Assembly (NCBI RefSeq): GCF_051710625.1
Contig: NZ_JBPESN010000066.1
Span: forward strand, 1 to 12,656
Source of the DNA: JBPESN01 sp051710625
Lineage (GTDB): Bacteria > Pseudomonadota > Gammaproteobacteria > Enterobacterales > Enterobacteriaceae
Length of the DNA: 12,656 bases
Reading direction: 5' to 3'
Below are positions 1 to 6,896 of the stretch, one piece after another; the first letter of the stretch is position 1, and the number at the start of each line of letters is the position of its first letter. The notes beneath the pieces were generated by a model. That model was not told the origin of the DNA, did not search any database, and was given only the letters and a program-made list of their open reading frames with translations. A program made the translations under genes and the position numbers.

Positions 1-286
1 ACCGAGCAGACGCGCGTGCTGCGCTATATGTGCAATGTGCAGCCAGGGTTTTACCACGTTACCCCAAACAGGGCCACAAGCCCCGTGTGGCAGCGGGACG
101 TCAGGGGATGCTCAGCAAAGATTGAGGTACTGCTCGCCAGCGCCGGGCGGCCCTGGGGGCTACCTCAATGGCATGATTGCGCGTATGCTGCGCGAAAAAA
201 AGCCCGTAGAATGGCTCGATAATGCGCAGGTGCGCCAGCTGATGTAAATGCAGATTATGGACGCTAAACGGCACGGGAGGCCGTGA
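1..286 (+). pseudogene. GemA/gp16-like regulator (DUF1018), C-terminal part, frameshifted
   Basis: This is the 3' end of a gp16/GemA family gene; the start lies upstream of the window. Frame 1 gives KIEVLLASAGRPW at about 115-156. The protein then continues in frame 2 as GYLNGMIARMLREK, followed by VEWLDNAQVRQLM and, past an in-frame TAA at 245-247, DAKRHGR, ending at TGA 284-286. The pattern of a leucine-rich helix, a GYxNGMARRM-like segment, a W-L-x-x-x-Q-L-R segment and a basic DAKRHGR tail is typical of the Mu gp16 family, which sits just upstream of mor. The disruptions seen are one frameshift near 157 and one nonsense codon, so it is a pseudogene. Residues before about 110 are poorly matched and may hold further shifts. 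Confidence 0.75.
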
Positions 287-736
287 TGCAACCGTCGCTG
301 CAGCCCGCCGATTACACCGAGGTGCAGGCGCTGTTGCCGGACTCAGTGCAGCAGATTGCCGGCCTGATAGGCTTTCCGGCCACCGAGGCACTTATTCGTC
401 ATTTCGGCGGGGTGCCGTTTCGCATCGGCAAGGGATTGCGCGGCGCGGGGGAGCGACGCATTGCCCCGCTGCAGGAGATCCTGACGCCCTCGCAGGTGGC
501 GCTGCTGATGCGCCATTTTGGCGGCGAGGAGCATATCCCCCGCTGTGACAAGGCGGGGCGCACCTGGCGCAACCGCTGCTTTCTGGCCGAGCTGGACCAG
601 CTGCTGGCTGGGGGAGTCCACCAGCATGGCCCTGACGCTATTGTGCCCGCGCTATGGCATCACCGCGACCCGCGCCCGCGAACTGGTGTGCCAGTGTCAG
701 GCGGGGTCACCGCCTGAGCAATCCACCCTGTTCTAA
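286..736 (+). pseudogene. mor: Mor-type middle/late transcription activator, frameshifted
   Basis: The product resembles the Mor/C activator family of Mu-like phages, DNA-binding dimers that recruit RNA polymerase to middle or late promoters. The ATG at 286 overlaps the stop of the previous gene; a GTG at 283 is an alternative start. Frame 1 (286 to about 612) contains ALIRHFGGVPFRIGKG, a second MRHFGGEEHIPRC segment resembling the beta-strand region of Mor, and a helix ending LAELDQLLAGG. The C-terminal helix-turn-helix, MALTLLCPRYGITATRAREL, is in frame 2 and ends at TAA 734-736. A one-base change in the run of five G near 609-613 explains the switch. Joined, the length is about 150 residues, slightly longer than Mu Mor (129). 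As it stands the DNA-binding helix is lost, so the activator is probably inactive. Confidence 0.85.
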
Positions 737-740
737 ATAT

Positions 741-760
741 TACCCTCTACGCCCCCGTCA
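741..760 (+). promoter_or_regulatory. Conserved intergenic motif, copy 1 (candidate late-promoter activator site, lysis block)
   Basis: The 20 bases read TACCCTCTACGCCCCCGTCA. The same motif recurs at 5304-5323 (two differences) and 12302-12321 (one difference), each time just upstream of a gene block. Downstream at 785-790 lies CACAAT, a fair -10 hexamer; the gap between motif and hexamer is 24 bases. With transcription starting near 797, the motif would span about -56 to -37, where Mor and C bind at Mu promoters. No -35 element is apparent. In Mu, late promoters precede lys, I and P, so the position before the endolysin fits. The regulatory role is inferred. Confidence 0.5.
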
Positions 761-792
761 TCGGCACCGCCGGTCACCTTGCGCCACAATAG

Positions 793-818
793 CCTCATGT
801 TCTGCATGAGGTTTTTTT
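793..818 (+). terminator. Terminator-like hairpin that includes the endolysin ribosome-binding site
   Basis: CCTCATG (793-799) and CATGAGG (805-811) form a perfect 7-bp stem around the loop TTCTG, followed at once by seven T (812-818). This is the shape of an intrinsic terminator, here after mor. The 3' arm GAGG (808-811) is also the only good Shine-Dalgarno sequence for the endolysin ATG at 819, with a spacing of 7 bases. In a transcript that reads through from mor the site would be paired; in one that starts inside the 5' arm it would be free. Confidence 0.7.
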
Positions 819-1295
819 ATGTCCCGCGCCATTCATCGCATCATTATTCACTGTGCCGTCACACCCAATGGGGGCGTCCTGGGCCGGGACGGCGAAAACG
901 CCGCCCAGGTGATTGACCGCTGGCACCAAGCGCGCGGTTTTCACCGTGACGCCCCGGCCAATGATAACGGTCTGACCAGCATTGGCTAGCATGGGGTGAT
1001 TGACGCTGACGGTCAGTGGCTGACCGGGCGCGATGTGGAAGAAGTGGGTGCCCGTGTGCGCGGCCATAACGCCGATTCGCTGGGTCTCTGCCTGGTGGGC
1101 ACCGACCAGTTTACGTCGGCGCAGTGGGCCGTGCTGCGCACCCAGGTATTGACGCTGCGTGTGCGCTGGCCCGAGGCCACTCTGCACGGCCACAATGAAT
1201 TTTCCAGTAAGCTGTGCCCAGGATTTTCAGTACCGGCCTGGACGTCGGGGAACTTCGCGTCGCTGCGCGACTATTTGTGTAAGCGTATCCCATGA
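819..1295 (+). pseudogene. Endolysin, T7-lysozyme-type N-acetylmuramoyl-L-alanine amidase, nonsense mutant
   Basis: The intact enzyme would cut the amide bond between N-acetylmuramic acid and L-alanine in peptidoglycan at lysis. One frame runs from ATG 819 to TGA 1293-1295, 158 residues, interrupted only by TAG at 987-989. Zinc ligands and catalytic residues can be matched to T7 lysozyme: His11 in IIIHC (T7 His17), His125 in HGHNEF (His122), Lys131 and Cys133 in SSKLCPGF (Lys128, Cys130). The nonsense codon is residue 57, in the IG-x-HGVIDADG segment, exactly where T7 has its catalytic Tyr46 (GYHF), so a single TAC/TAT to TAG change is the likely lesion. The Shine-Dalgarno site is GAGG at 808-811. 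Otherwise undamaged, it is among the best-preserved genes here. Confidence 0.9.
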
Positions 1296-1509
1296 TGGCG
1301 CGTCTGGCCGAGCTGGTCACCAATCCCGAGGGGCGGCTGTCGACCTCGGATGTGATTATCGTCGGCGCGCTTCTGGTCAGCTCCCTGGTGGTGCTGGGCT
1401 GTGCCTGGAGCCGTCAGGAGACCGACCCGACCTGACGCTCGGGGTCTATCTCGGCGCCTGGGTCACCTATGGCGGTGGCGCCCGCTTTAGCCGGACGGCG
1501 CGCCCGTAA
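1295..1509 (+). pseudogene. DUF2644-like small membrane protein of the lysis block, frameshifted
   Basis: The ATG at 1295 (or 1292) overlaps the endolysin stop. Frame 2 encodes MARLAELVTNPEGRLSTSD, then a hydrophobic helix (VIIVGALLVSSLVVLGCAW, about residues 20-38), ending early at TGA 1433-1435. The frame +1 continuation, LTLGVYLGAWVTYGGGARFS, runs to TAA at 1507-1509 and looks like a second membrane helix. The N-terminal xLITNxxGRLSTSD pattern resembles the DUF2644 family found beside lysis genes in Mu-like prophages of Haemophilus and enterics. Its function is not established; a holin or holin-partner role is suggested only by position and membrane helices. One frameshift near 1425-1435 separates the two halves. 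Confidence 0.65.
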
Positions 1510-1523
1510 ACAGGGAGACGCTG

Positions 1524-1772
1524 ATGACACGGCTACTCGCACTGATTAAGTTCATTCGCCGTCCGTGGTGGATAGTCGTACTGGTTGCCGCTCTGGCCGG
1601 CGGTGCAGGCTACTGGCGCGGCACACAGCAGGCCAGGCTGGTCGCCCAGGCAATACTGGCCACCCGGCAGGCCGAGTGTGAAGCTCGACAACGCCAGCAG
1701 GCGCAGAGCACACAACAGGCGCTGGAGACCGCCCTGATCCGGCAGCTGCGCCTTTCCCCGCGCCGACCATGA
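1524..1772 (+). pseudogene. Rz-like inner-membrane spanin, C-terminally truncated by deletion
   Basis: A clear ribosome-binding site (CAGGGAGA) precedes ATG 1524. The first 12 residues are basic, followed by a membrane helix WWIVVLVAALAGGAGYW (about residues 15-31) and a charged, glutamine-rich helix (residues 35-75) likely to form a periplasmic coiled coil. This is the layout of i-spanins (Rz), which with an outer-membrane lipoprotein fuse the membranes at lysis. The ORF ends at TGA 1770-1772 after 82 residues, shorter than usual, and the last 8 or so residues (RLSPRRP) are an out-of-frame reading of terminase sequence. A deletion junction therefore lies at about 1740-1760. No nested Rz1 lipoprotein frame with a lipobox was found. 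Confidence 0.6.
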
Positions 1773-1900
1773 CGACGGCCCGGATGCGCTGCACATGCTC
1801 TGAACGCTGGCCATGACCCACGGCCCGAAAACCGAATACCGCTCATTAGTCCGATGACCGTCACCCCGGACGGCGGGGCTTTTCCCGTGAAGGCTGGTAA
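1750..1900 (+). pseudogene. Terminase large subunit (gp28-like), C-terminal remnant
   Basis: Frame 1 reads ADHDDGPDALHML, a TGA at 1801-1803 (probably from TGG), then TLAMTHGPKTEYRS. The HDDGPDAL block is like the last acidic motif of the terminase nuclease domain. The sequence then shifts to frame 2 (DRHPGRRGFSREGW) and stops at TAA 1898-1900, overlapping the portal ATG at 1900 as TAATG. Only about 45 of the usual 500 or more residues remain. The small terminase subunit (gp27) and most of gp28, which should lie between the spanin and the portal, are absent. The assignment rests on the acidic motif and on position immediately before gp29; it could instead be another small gene lost from this site. 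Confidence 0.55.
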
Positions 1901-3395
1901 TGGGCATGCTCACCGATATTTACGGTCGGTTGTTGCGCCGCCGCACCCTGACGCAGCCACAGACTGCCGATGACCGCCACCTGCGTTATCAACAACTGAC
2001 TGAGCACCCCTCGCTGGGTATCGATATCCGCCGGGTGTATGACATCCTGAGCGAGGCCGAACAGGGGCATCTGGTGCGCCAGGCTGACCTGTTTTTTGAT
2101 ATGGAGGAGCGCGATGGCCACCTGTTTGCCGAGATGAGCAAGCGCCGCCGTTCGGTGATGCCGCTCACCTGGCGCATTGTGCCGCCGCGTCATCCCAGCG
2201 CACAGGAAAAGGCCATGGCGGACGCCGCGACGGAATGGTTTTCAGACCTGCCGGAGTTTGAAACGCTGCTGTTTGACTTGCTGTTCGACTTGCTGGACGC
2301 CATTGGTCACGGCTTTGCCGCGGTGGAGATCGGCTGGAAACAGGCGGAAAACATCTGGCTGCCCTGCGCCTTCTACAAGCGCCCGCAGGGCTGGTTCCAG
2401 ACCGCGACCCATAACCGTAACGCCATCCGCCTGATTGACGGCAGCCTCGACGGCGCTGAACTTAACCCCTTCGGCTGGCTGCTGCATCGTCACTAGGCTA
2501 AAAGCGGCTGGGTGGCGGAAAGCGACCTGTTCCGGGTACTGGTATGGACCTACCTGTTCAAGAATATTGCCGCCCGTGACCTGGCAGAGTTTCTGGAAAT
2601 CTACGGCCTGCCGACGCGGGTGGGCACCTATTCCGACGGGGCCAGCGAGGAAGAGAAAAACATGCTGCTGTAGGCGCTGCGCGACCTGGGACATAACGCC
2701 GGCGGCATTATCCACGAACGCACCGCTATCCGCTTTGAGTCCGCTACACAAGGGCAGGTCGACCCGTTCCAGTATATGATGCAGTGGTGCGAAAGCACCC
2801 AGTCCAAGGTCATTCTGGGCGGCACCCTGACCACCCAGGCGGACGGCAAGAGCAGCACCAATGCCCCTGGGCAACGTGCATAACGAGGTGCGCCATGAGC
2901 TGACCGCCAGTGATGCGGTGCAGCTAGCCGGTACGCTGACCCGCAACCTGCTTTACCCGTTGCTCAAGCATAACGGCTATAGCGATATCACCCCGCGCCG
3001 CATGTGCCGCTTTGAGTTTGATACCCGCTAGCCACGCGATATGAAGGAGACCGCCGATACCCTGGATCTCCTGGTGCGCAGCGGTGTGCCGGTGCCGGTG
3101 ACCTGGGCACTGGCGGAAAGCGGCATTCCCGCCGCCCGGGACGACGAGCCCCTGCAGCCGCCGCCGGGCAACCTGCCGACCTTTACCGGGGGCCAAGCCT
3201 GATGCCGAAGGCTGGCCAAGCATGGCGGCGCTGAGCGTTGCGCACACGCCTGCCGCCACCGAGCAGGCGCTGGAAGACGCCCACGGCGGACTGGCAACGC
3301 CGGTTAACCAGACCATGCAGACGCTGTTGACCTCGCTGGTCACCCGCCCTGCAGCAGGGGCAGACGCCGGAGGCGGTGACCGCTATGCTGGCGGA
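1900..3395 (+). pseudogene. Portal protein, Mu gp29-like (DUF935), multiply disrupted
   Basis: The portal forms the ring at the head vertex through which DNA is packaged. ATG 1900 begins frame 1: a long match to DUF935 that includes ADLFFDMEERDGHLFAEMSK, LTWRIVPP, GFAAVEIGWK and FYKRPQGWF. In-frame TAGs stand at 2494-2496 and 2671-2673. A one-base insertion in the C run near 2864-2867 moves the reading to frame 2 (LGNVHNEVRHELTASDAVQ, LTRNLLYPLLKHNGY), with another TAG at 3029-3031 and TGA at 3200-3202. The C-terminus continues in frame 0 (GWPSMAALSVAHTP) to about 3345, then frame 1. The last 40 or so residues merge into gp30 sequence, so the end given is approximate. At least three nonsense codons and three frameshifts make it a clear pseudogene. 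Confidence 0.88.
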
Positions 3396-4644
3396 CAGCT
3401 TGCGCCACGGCAAGATGCTGACACAGTTCCAGGATGAGGTCTTACCGCTACTCAGCGCAAGGGCTGGCTGGGCAAAGGGCTAAAAGCCTCAGCAGACGGC
3501 GAGCTGGAGGGGAAAAAGCTGTTGCCTTACCGACTGAAGACCATTTTTCGCACCAATACCCAATCTGCCTATATGGCCGGGCGCTATCAACGGCTGCGCG
3601 AGAACGTCGACCAGCGCCCCTACTGGCGGTATGTGGCGGTGATGGACAGCCACACCCGCCCCGGCCATGCCGCGGGGCATGGCCGGGTGTTCCGTTATGA
3701 TAATACGGGCTGGGACACCCTGTTTCCTCTTAACGGCTACAACTGCCGCTGCCGGGTACGGGCGCTGACGGCCGACCAGCTTGCACGTCACCCGATCGGA
3801 CTGGAGTCCACCGACGACTATCGCGTCACGGTTGACCAGCCGCAGGGCGTGAACGGCAAGACACGGCCGGTGACAGGATTGAAAGACCCTAAAACTGGCC
3901 ACGTATTTACCCCGGATGCAGGCTTTTATCTGAACCCCGGCAAAGGCTACCTCAGCCATCTCGGCGAGCAGCTGTTCAACCGCGCAGCCCGCGCCGATAC
4001 CCGGCTGGCGGCGCAGGCGGTAGAGGAAACGCTGGACCACCTGGCGTTGCTTCATGCCCTCAACCGCGATACCGGTAACTGGGTCAGTCAGGTGATGGCC
4101 CGGCAGCAGGCATGCGGCGACGTTCGCCCTGTCGGCGCATTGCGACCTGCCGTGATGTACGCGCTGTCCTGCAAAGGCGTGGTGCCGGACTCGGCAGTGA
4201 TCATCACCCTGACGGACGCCAACCTGCTGCACGCTACTCGCGACAGCAAGCAGGGTGCGCTGCCGACTACCTTCTGGGCGACCCTGGTATCATCGCTGCG
4301 CCAGCCGCGCGCGATCATCTACGACCGACAGCAGGCGACGCCGGCGTTACTGTATGTGTTCGATCGGGTTTGAGGGGACGGGGAAGCTCGTAATGTACAT
4401 TGACGGCACGCTCAAGGTACGTAATGAGCTGAATGGTAAGCGTTAAAAAGTTAACACAAACCTGATACGTACCGGTAAGATCCTGCAAGACCTATCAGCA
4501 CTGCGTAACAAAAAGGTTTATGATCTGCTGTGGGGTGCGCTGGATTGAGCGGGTGGCGTTGGACTTGAACCGGATCATGTTGGCAACGTGACAGCAACCG
4601 TTACCCATTGGAAACAACCACCCTGCCATGAGTGTACACCATGA
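3389..4644 (+). pseudogene. MuF head-morphogenesis protein (gp30) with C-terminal toxin-like nuclease domain
   Basis: Mu gp30 (gpF) is a minor head protein, related to SPP1 gp7. Its N-terminal start is missing: the segment SLRHGKMLTQFQDEVLPLL (frame 1, to about 3445) already lies inside the family, and the portal ends just before it. Frame 0 then carries KGWLGKG, YRLKTIFRTNTQSAYMAGRY and VAVMDSHTRPGH, and the cysteine motif NGYNCRCRV, all MuF hallmarks. From about 4140 the protein resembles the PBECR-type nuclease domains fused to MuF proteins (DSAVIITLTDANLLHATRDS, ALLYVFDR). Frame 0 stops at TGA 4371-4373, and the domain goes on in frame 1 past TAA 4444 and TGA 4546. The final TGA 4642-4644 overlaps the next ATG, which marks the original gene end. 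Confidence 0.85.
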
Positions 4645-5218
4645 TTGGCGTCACGATCACTGTTCCTGATACCCTTGCATCAAGCCCTTGAGCGGCTGGC
4701 GCAGTCCCTGTGCCACCGCCAGCCGTTGATGCACACCCTCAGTGAAGACCTGTATGACGCGGTGATGGAGAGTTTCGAGCGGGAAGGCCGCCCGCGCTGG
4801 CTGCCCATTGACCGCGCCGGCAAAATCCTGCAGCAATCAGGGCGGCTAGCCGCCTCCATTGACAGCGAGGCCGATAACGACCAGGCCGTGGCGGGGACCA
4901 ATGTGGTGTATGCGCGCATCCGCCAGCAGGGCGGCACCACCCGGCCCCATACCATTCGCTCCCGCTATAATAAGGTCGCTGGCCTTTAACGGTCGGGTGG
5001 TAAAACGCGTCAATCATCCCGGATTAACGATACCGGCGCGGCCCTTTCTCAGTCCAGCCGACCAAGACGATCAGGCCCTGGTGTACACCATCAATGATTA
5101 CCTTACAGCGCGCGTTGGACGAATAACGCTCTGTAAAGGCCGTGGCGCGTTTTTTGATAGTGGCAGGCGGGGGAAATGGGCGGGTGAAACCGCGTTAAGC
5201 GATTCTGGAGCGATTTAA
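4641..5218 (+). pseudogene. Virion morphogenesis protein gpG-like (Phage_tail_S family), frameshifted
   Basis: Family members complete tail or head-tail assembly in Mu-like and P2-like phages. ATG 4641 overlaps the gp30 stop. The first residues, MIGVTITVPDT, are in frame 0; near 4665-4672 the reading moves to frame 1: LHQALERLAQSL, a region with FEREGRPRW, then KILQQSGRLAASI and AGTNVVYARIRQQGG, the central family pattern. Near 4975 it moves to frame 2 (LAFNGRVVKRVNHPG, IPARPFLSPADQDD, TINDYLTARVG). Normal proteins end shortly after the DYL helix (about 5127); here the frame runs on to TAA 5216-5218. The stretch between PRWLPI and AGKILQ looks a few residues short of the family norm. Two frameshifts make it non-functional. 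Confidence 0.8.
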
Positions 5219-5235
5219 ACGGGTTTTAAACGGGG
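5214..5235 (+). repeat. Tandem 11-bp repeat, TTTAAACGGG(T/G) twice
   Basis: TTTAAACGGGT (5214-5224) is followed directly by TTTAAACGGGG (5225-5235), 10 of 11 bases identical. It lies at the gpG end, 69 bases before motif copy 2, within the 170-base gap before the protease gene. The 11-bp period places both copies on nearly the same face of the helix, as in binding-site iterons, but replication slippage explains it equally well. No third copy was seen. Confidence 0.6.
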
Positions 5236-5303
5236 TATCGCCGCCCGCGTCAACGGTGTAGTCTGATGGCAGTCCGTTTGTATCCTTTTCCTTCCCCCAC
5301 TCT

Positions 5304-5323
5304 TACCCCCTACACCCCCGTCA
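5304..5323 (+). promoter_or_regulatory. Conserved intergenic motif, copy 2 (candidate late-promoter activator site, head block)
   Basis: TACCCCCTACACCCCCGTCA matches copy 1 at 18 of 20 positions. It lies in the gap between gpG and the protease gene I, the site of the PI late promoter in Mu. The hexamer TAGGCT at 5348-5353 sits 24 bases downstream, the same spacing as CACAAT in copy 1, though it is a weak -10. The rest of the gap (5219-5303) shows the tandem 11-bp repeat and a pyrimidine-rich run (TCCTTTTCCTTCCCCC) but nothing else recognisable. Confidence 0.5.
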
Positions 5324-5360
5324 CGACGAGATACCCGACGCCCAGGTTAGGCTGTTTCCC

Positions 5361-6479
5361 ATGAATACACTTTCTGAGACCGCCACCGCGTGAAAAACAC
5401 CGTCCGCCTTGCCGCACTGACCGTAGCGCTGGAGAGCGCCGGCACCCATGTCCAGCTGTTTCCGGCCGGCACCTTTCGCTCGCAGGATACACGCCCCACC
5501 GACGTGGCGCCCTGGCGGCTGGAGGAACCGCAGGCCCGGAGGCTGATTGACGCTGCCCAGGCGCGCCAGACGCCGTACTGCTTTGACTATAAGCACCAGG
5601 CTATCCATGCCCGGGAGAACGGCCAGCCAGCGCCGTCCGCCGGCTGGTATTCGCAGCTGGAATGGGTCGAGGCCTGGGGCTGTTTGCGGTGGATGTCGAA
5701 TGGACCGAGCGTGCCCGCACCCTGATTGCCGCCGGGGAGTACCGCTTTGTCTCCCCGCTGTTTCAGTACGACAGGCAGGGCAATGTGACCTGCCTGGTGA
5801 ATGCCGCGCTGACCAACGTGCCGGCGCTTGACGGTATGGCGGCGCTGCTGGCGGCGGCGTCACAACAACTCACGGGAGAAAATAACGTGGATGAACTGTT
5901 AGAACAACTGCGCTGGATGCTGAATCTGCCGCTGTCGACCAGGCTTGAGGAGGTGACGATTGAGCTGAAAAAACTCATTGATCGCCTGTCGGGCGGACAA
6001 GGAACGGCGGCCAGCCGCATCAATCTGTTGTCGCTGCTTGGTGAGAAGGATAACCAGATTGCCGCGCTGTCACAGCAGAGCAGCACGCCCCTTGATCCGG
6101 CTGCCTATACCCCGGTCAGCGTGGTCAATGAGCTGCGTGAGCAGGTGGCGGCACTCGGTCGTCAACTGAGCGGCAACGAAGTCACTGCCCTGTTGATGGC
6201 GGCGCTCAGTGATGACAGCGTGCTCAAAGGGGCGGATGAGGACTGGGCGCGGCGGCTGGGTGAAAAAGACGTGGCGCTGCTGCGTGAGCACCTGGCCACC
6301 CGTCAGCCAATTGCCGCGCTGTCGGGGCTGCAGACCGGCGGCAACGCGCCGCAGGGTATCGGGGCGCGGCCATCGCCTCTGGGCGCATTGGATGCGCCGG
6401 CCCTGACCGCCTGTTACGCCTTTGGCCACAGCGCCGAAGACCCATTGCCACCATGATGAAAGATGAGGTGCAGCCATGA
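5361..6479 (+). pseudogene. Mu protease I with overlapping scaffold Z, frameshifted
   Basis: In Mu, gpI is the prohead protease and gpZ, started internally in the same frame, is the scaffold. ATG 5361 opens a short frame-0 stretch (MNTLSETATA, TGA 5391-5393). The protease is in frame 2 from GTG 5390: VQLFPAGTFRSQDTRP, then FDYKHQAIHARENGQPAPSA, the family's core. Near 5672 a one-base shift moves to frame 1 (GLFAVDVEWTERA, AAGEYRFVSPLFQYD, ALTNVPALDGMAA). A charged, helical scaffold-like half follows, rich in E, L and Q (about 5885-6400). Frame 1 stops at TGA 6454-6456, but a shift near 6436 restores IATMMKDEVQP and TGA 6477-6479, which overlaps the next ATG. The true start could be ATG 5361 with a shift, or GTG 5390. 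Confidence 0.85.
5874..5889 (+). promoter_or_regulatory. Internal ribosome-binding site and GTG start for the scaffold Z
   Basis: GGGAG at 5874-5878 is followed after 8 bases by GTG 5887-5889, in frame with the second half of the protease gene. It lies just after the last conserved protease block (ALTNVPALDGM) and at the start of the helical, charged scaffold half (VDELLEQLRWML). Mu makes its scaffold Z from such an internal start. Translation from here would give about 190 residues in an undamaged frame, so the scaffold part could still be read even though the protease is frameshifted upstream. Confidence 0.55.
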
Positions 6480-6848
6480 CCGCCACCACGCAAGATCGTA
6501 ATACTCCGTACCGGGACGGCGAACTGAGGCCCTATCCGGTGGCGAAGAAAGAAACTATTCCGGCCGGCGTTATCGTCTGCCTCAAGGGCGGCTATGCCGT
6601 CAACGGCCAGGGCGGCAACGGCGACCAGTACATAGTGGTGCGCCGCCACAAGGCGTTTTTGTGGGAGAACTACGGGCGCTGTGAAGCAGGAGCATGTCGG
6701 CAAGCCGGCCTATGCAATGGATAACCAGACGGTCTCTGCCAGCGACGGTAGCACGCCCGCGCAGGAAGGCAAGCCGGGAAAACCCGCCAGCCGCTGTACG
6801 GCAGGTACCATCATTATGCTTGACGCGGCGGACGTCTGGGTCGAATAA
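6476..6848 (+). pseudogene. Head decoration/cement-like protein at the gp33 position, frameshifted
   Basis: ATG 6476 has GAGG at 6465-6468 as ribosome-binding site and overlaps the protease stop. Frame 2 encodes an opening NTPYRDGELRPYPVAKKETI, then PAGVIVCLKGGYAVNG and VVRRHKAFLWENYG. Near 6672-6682 the reading shifts to frame 0, giving VKQEHVGKPAYAMDNQTVS and, at the end, AGTIIMLDAADVWVE with TAA 6846-6848. Joined, the protein has about 123 residues. The pattern of an AGxIV-xxxGYAV segment, a WEN segment and a closing AGTIxxLDxxxVWV resembles small beta-rich cement proteins encoded between protease and major head genes. Its role as a head decoration protein is inferred from position and fold style. 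Confidence 0.65.
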
Positions 6849-6896
6849 AAAGACACTGCATATGTTAGTGAATACTGCAAATTTAAAGGTGATTTA

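Noticed and set aside
1854..1962. Small ORF beginning MTVTPDGGAFPVKAG before the portal
   Set aside because: Frame 2 through the same bases ends with TAATG at the portal start, the usual junction style here, so this is more likely an out-of-frame reading of the terminase end.
2242..2946. Long antisense open frame (234 codons) opposite the portal gene
   Set aside because: It is opposite recognised DUF935 sequence and shows no recognisable motifs or ribosome-binding site.
819..3202. Stop-codon reassignment or suppression, as a reason for TAG/TGA inside conserved genes
   Set aside because: TAA, TAG and TGA all occur as internal stops, and frameshifts and deletions accompany them. Decay explains everything; recoding would not.
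3489..4232. Long antisense open frame (247 codons) opposite gp30
   Set aside because: It mirrors the codon structure of the clear MuF gene on the + strand, has no family-like motifs, and such shadows are common in GC-rich DNA.
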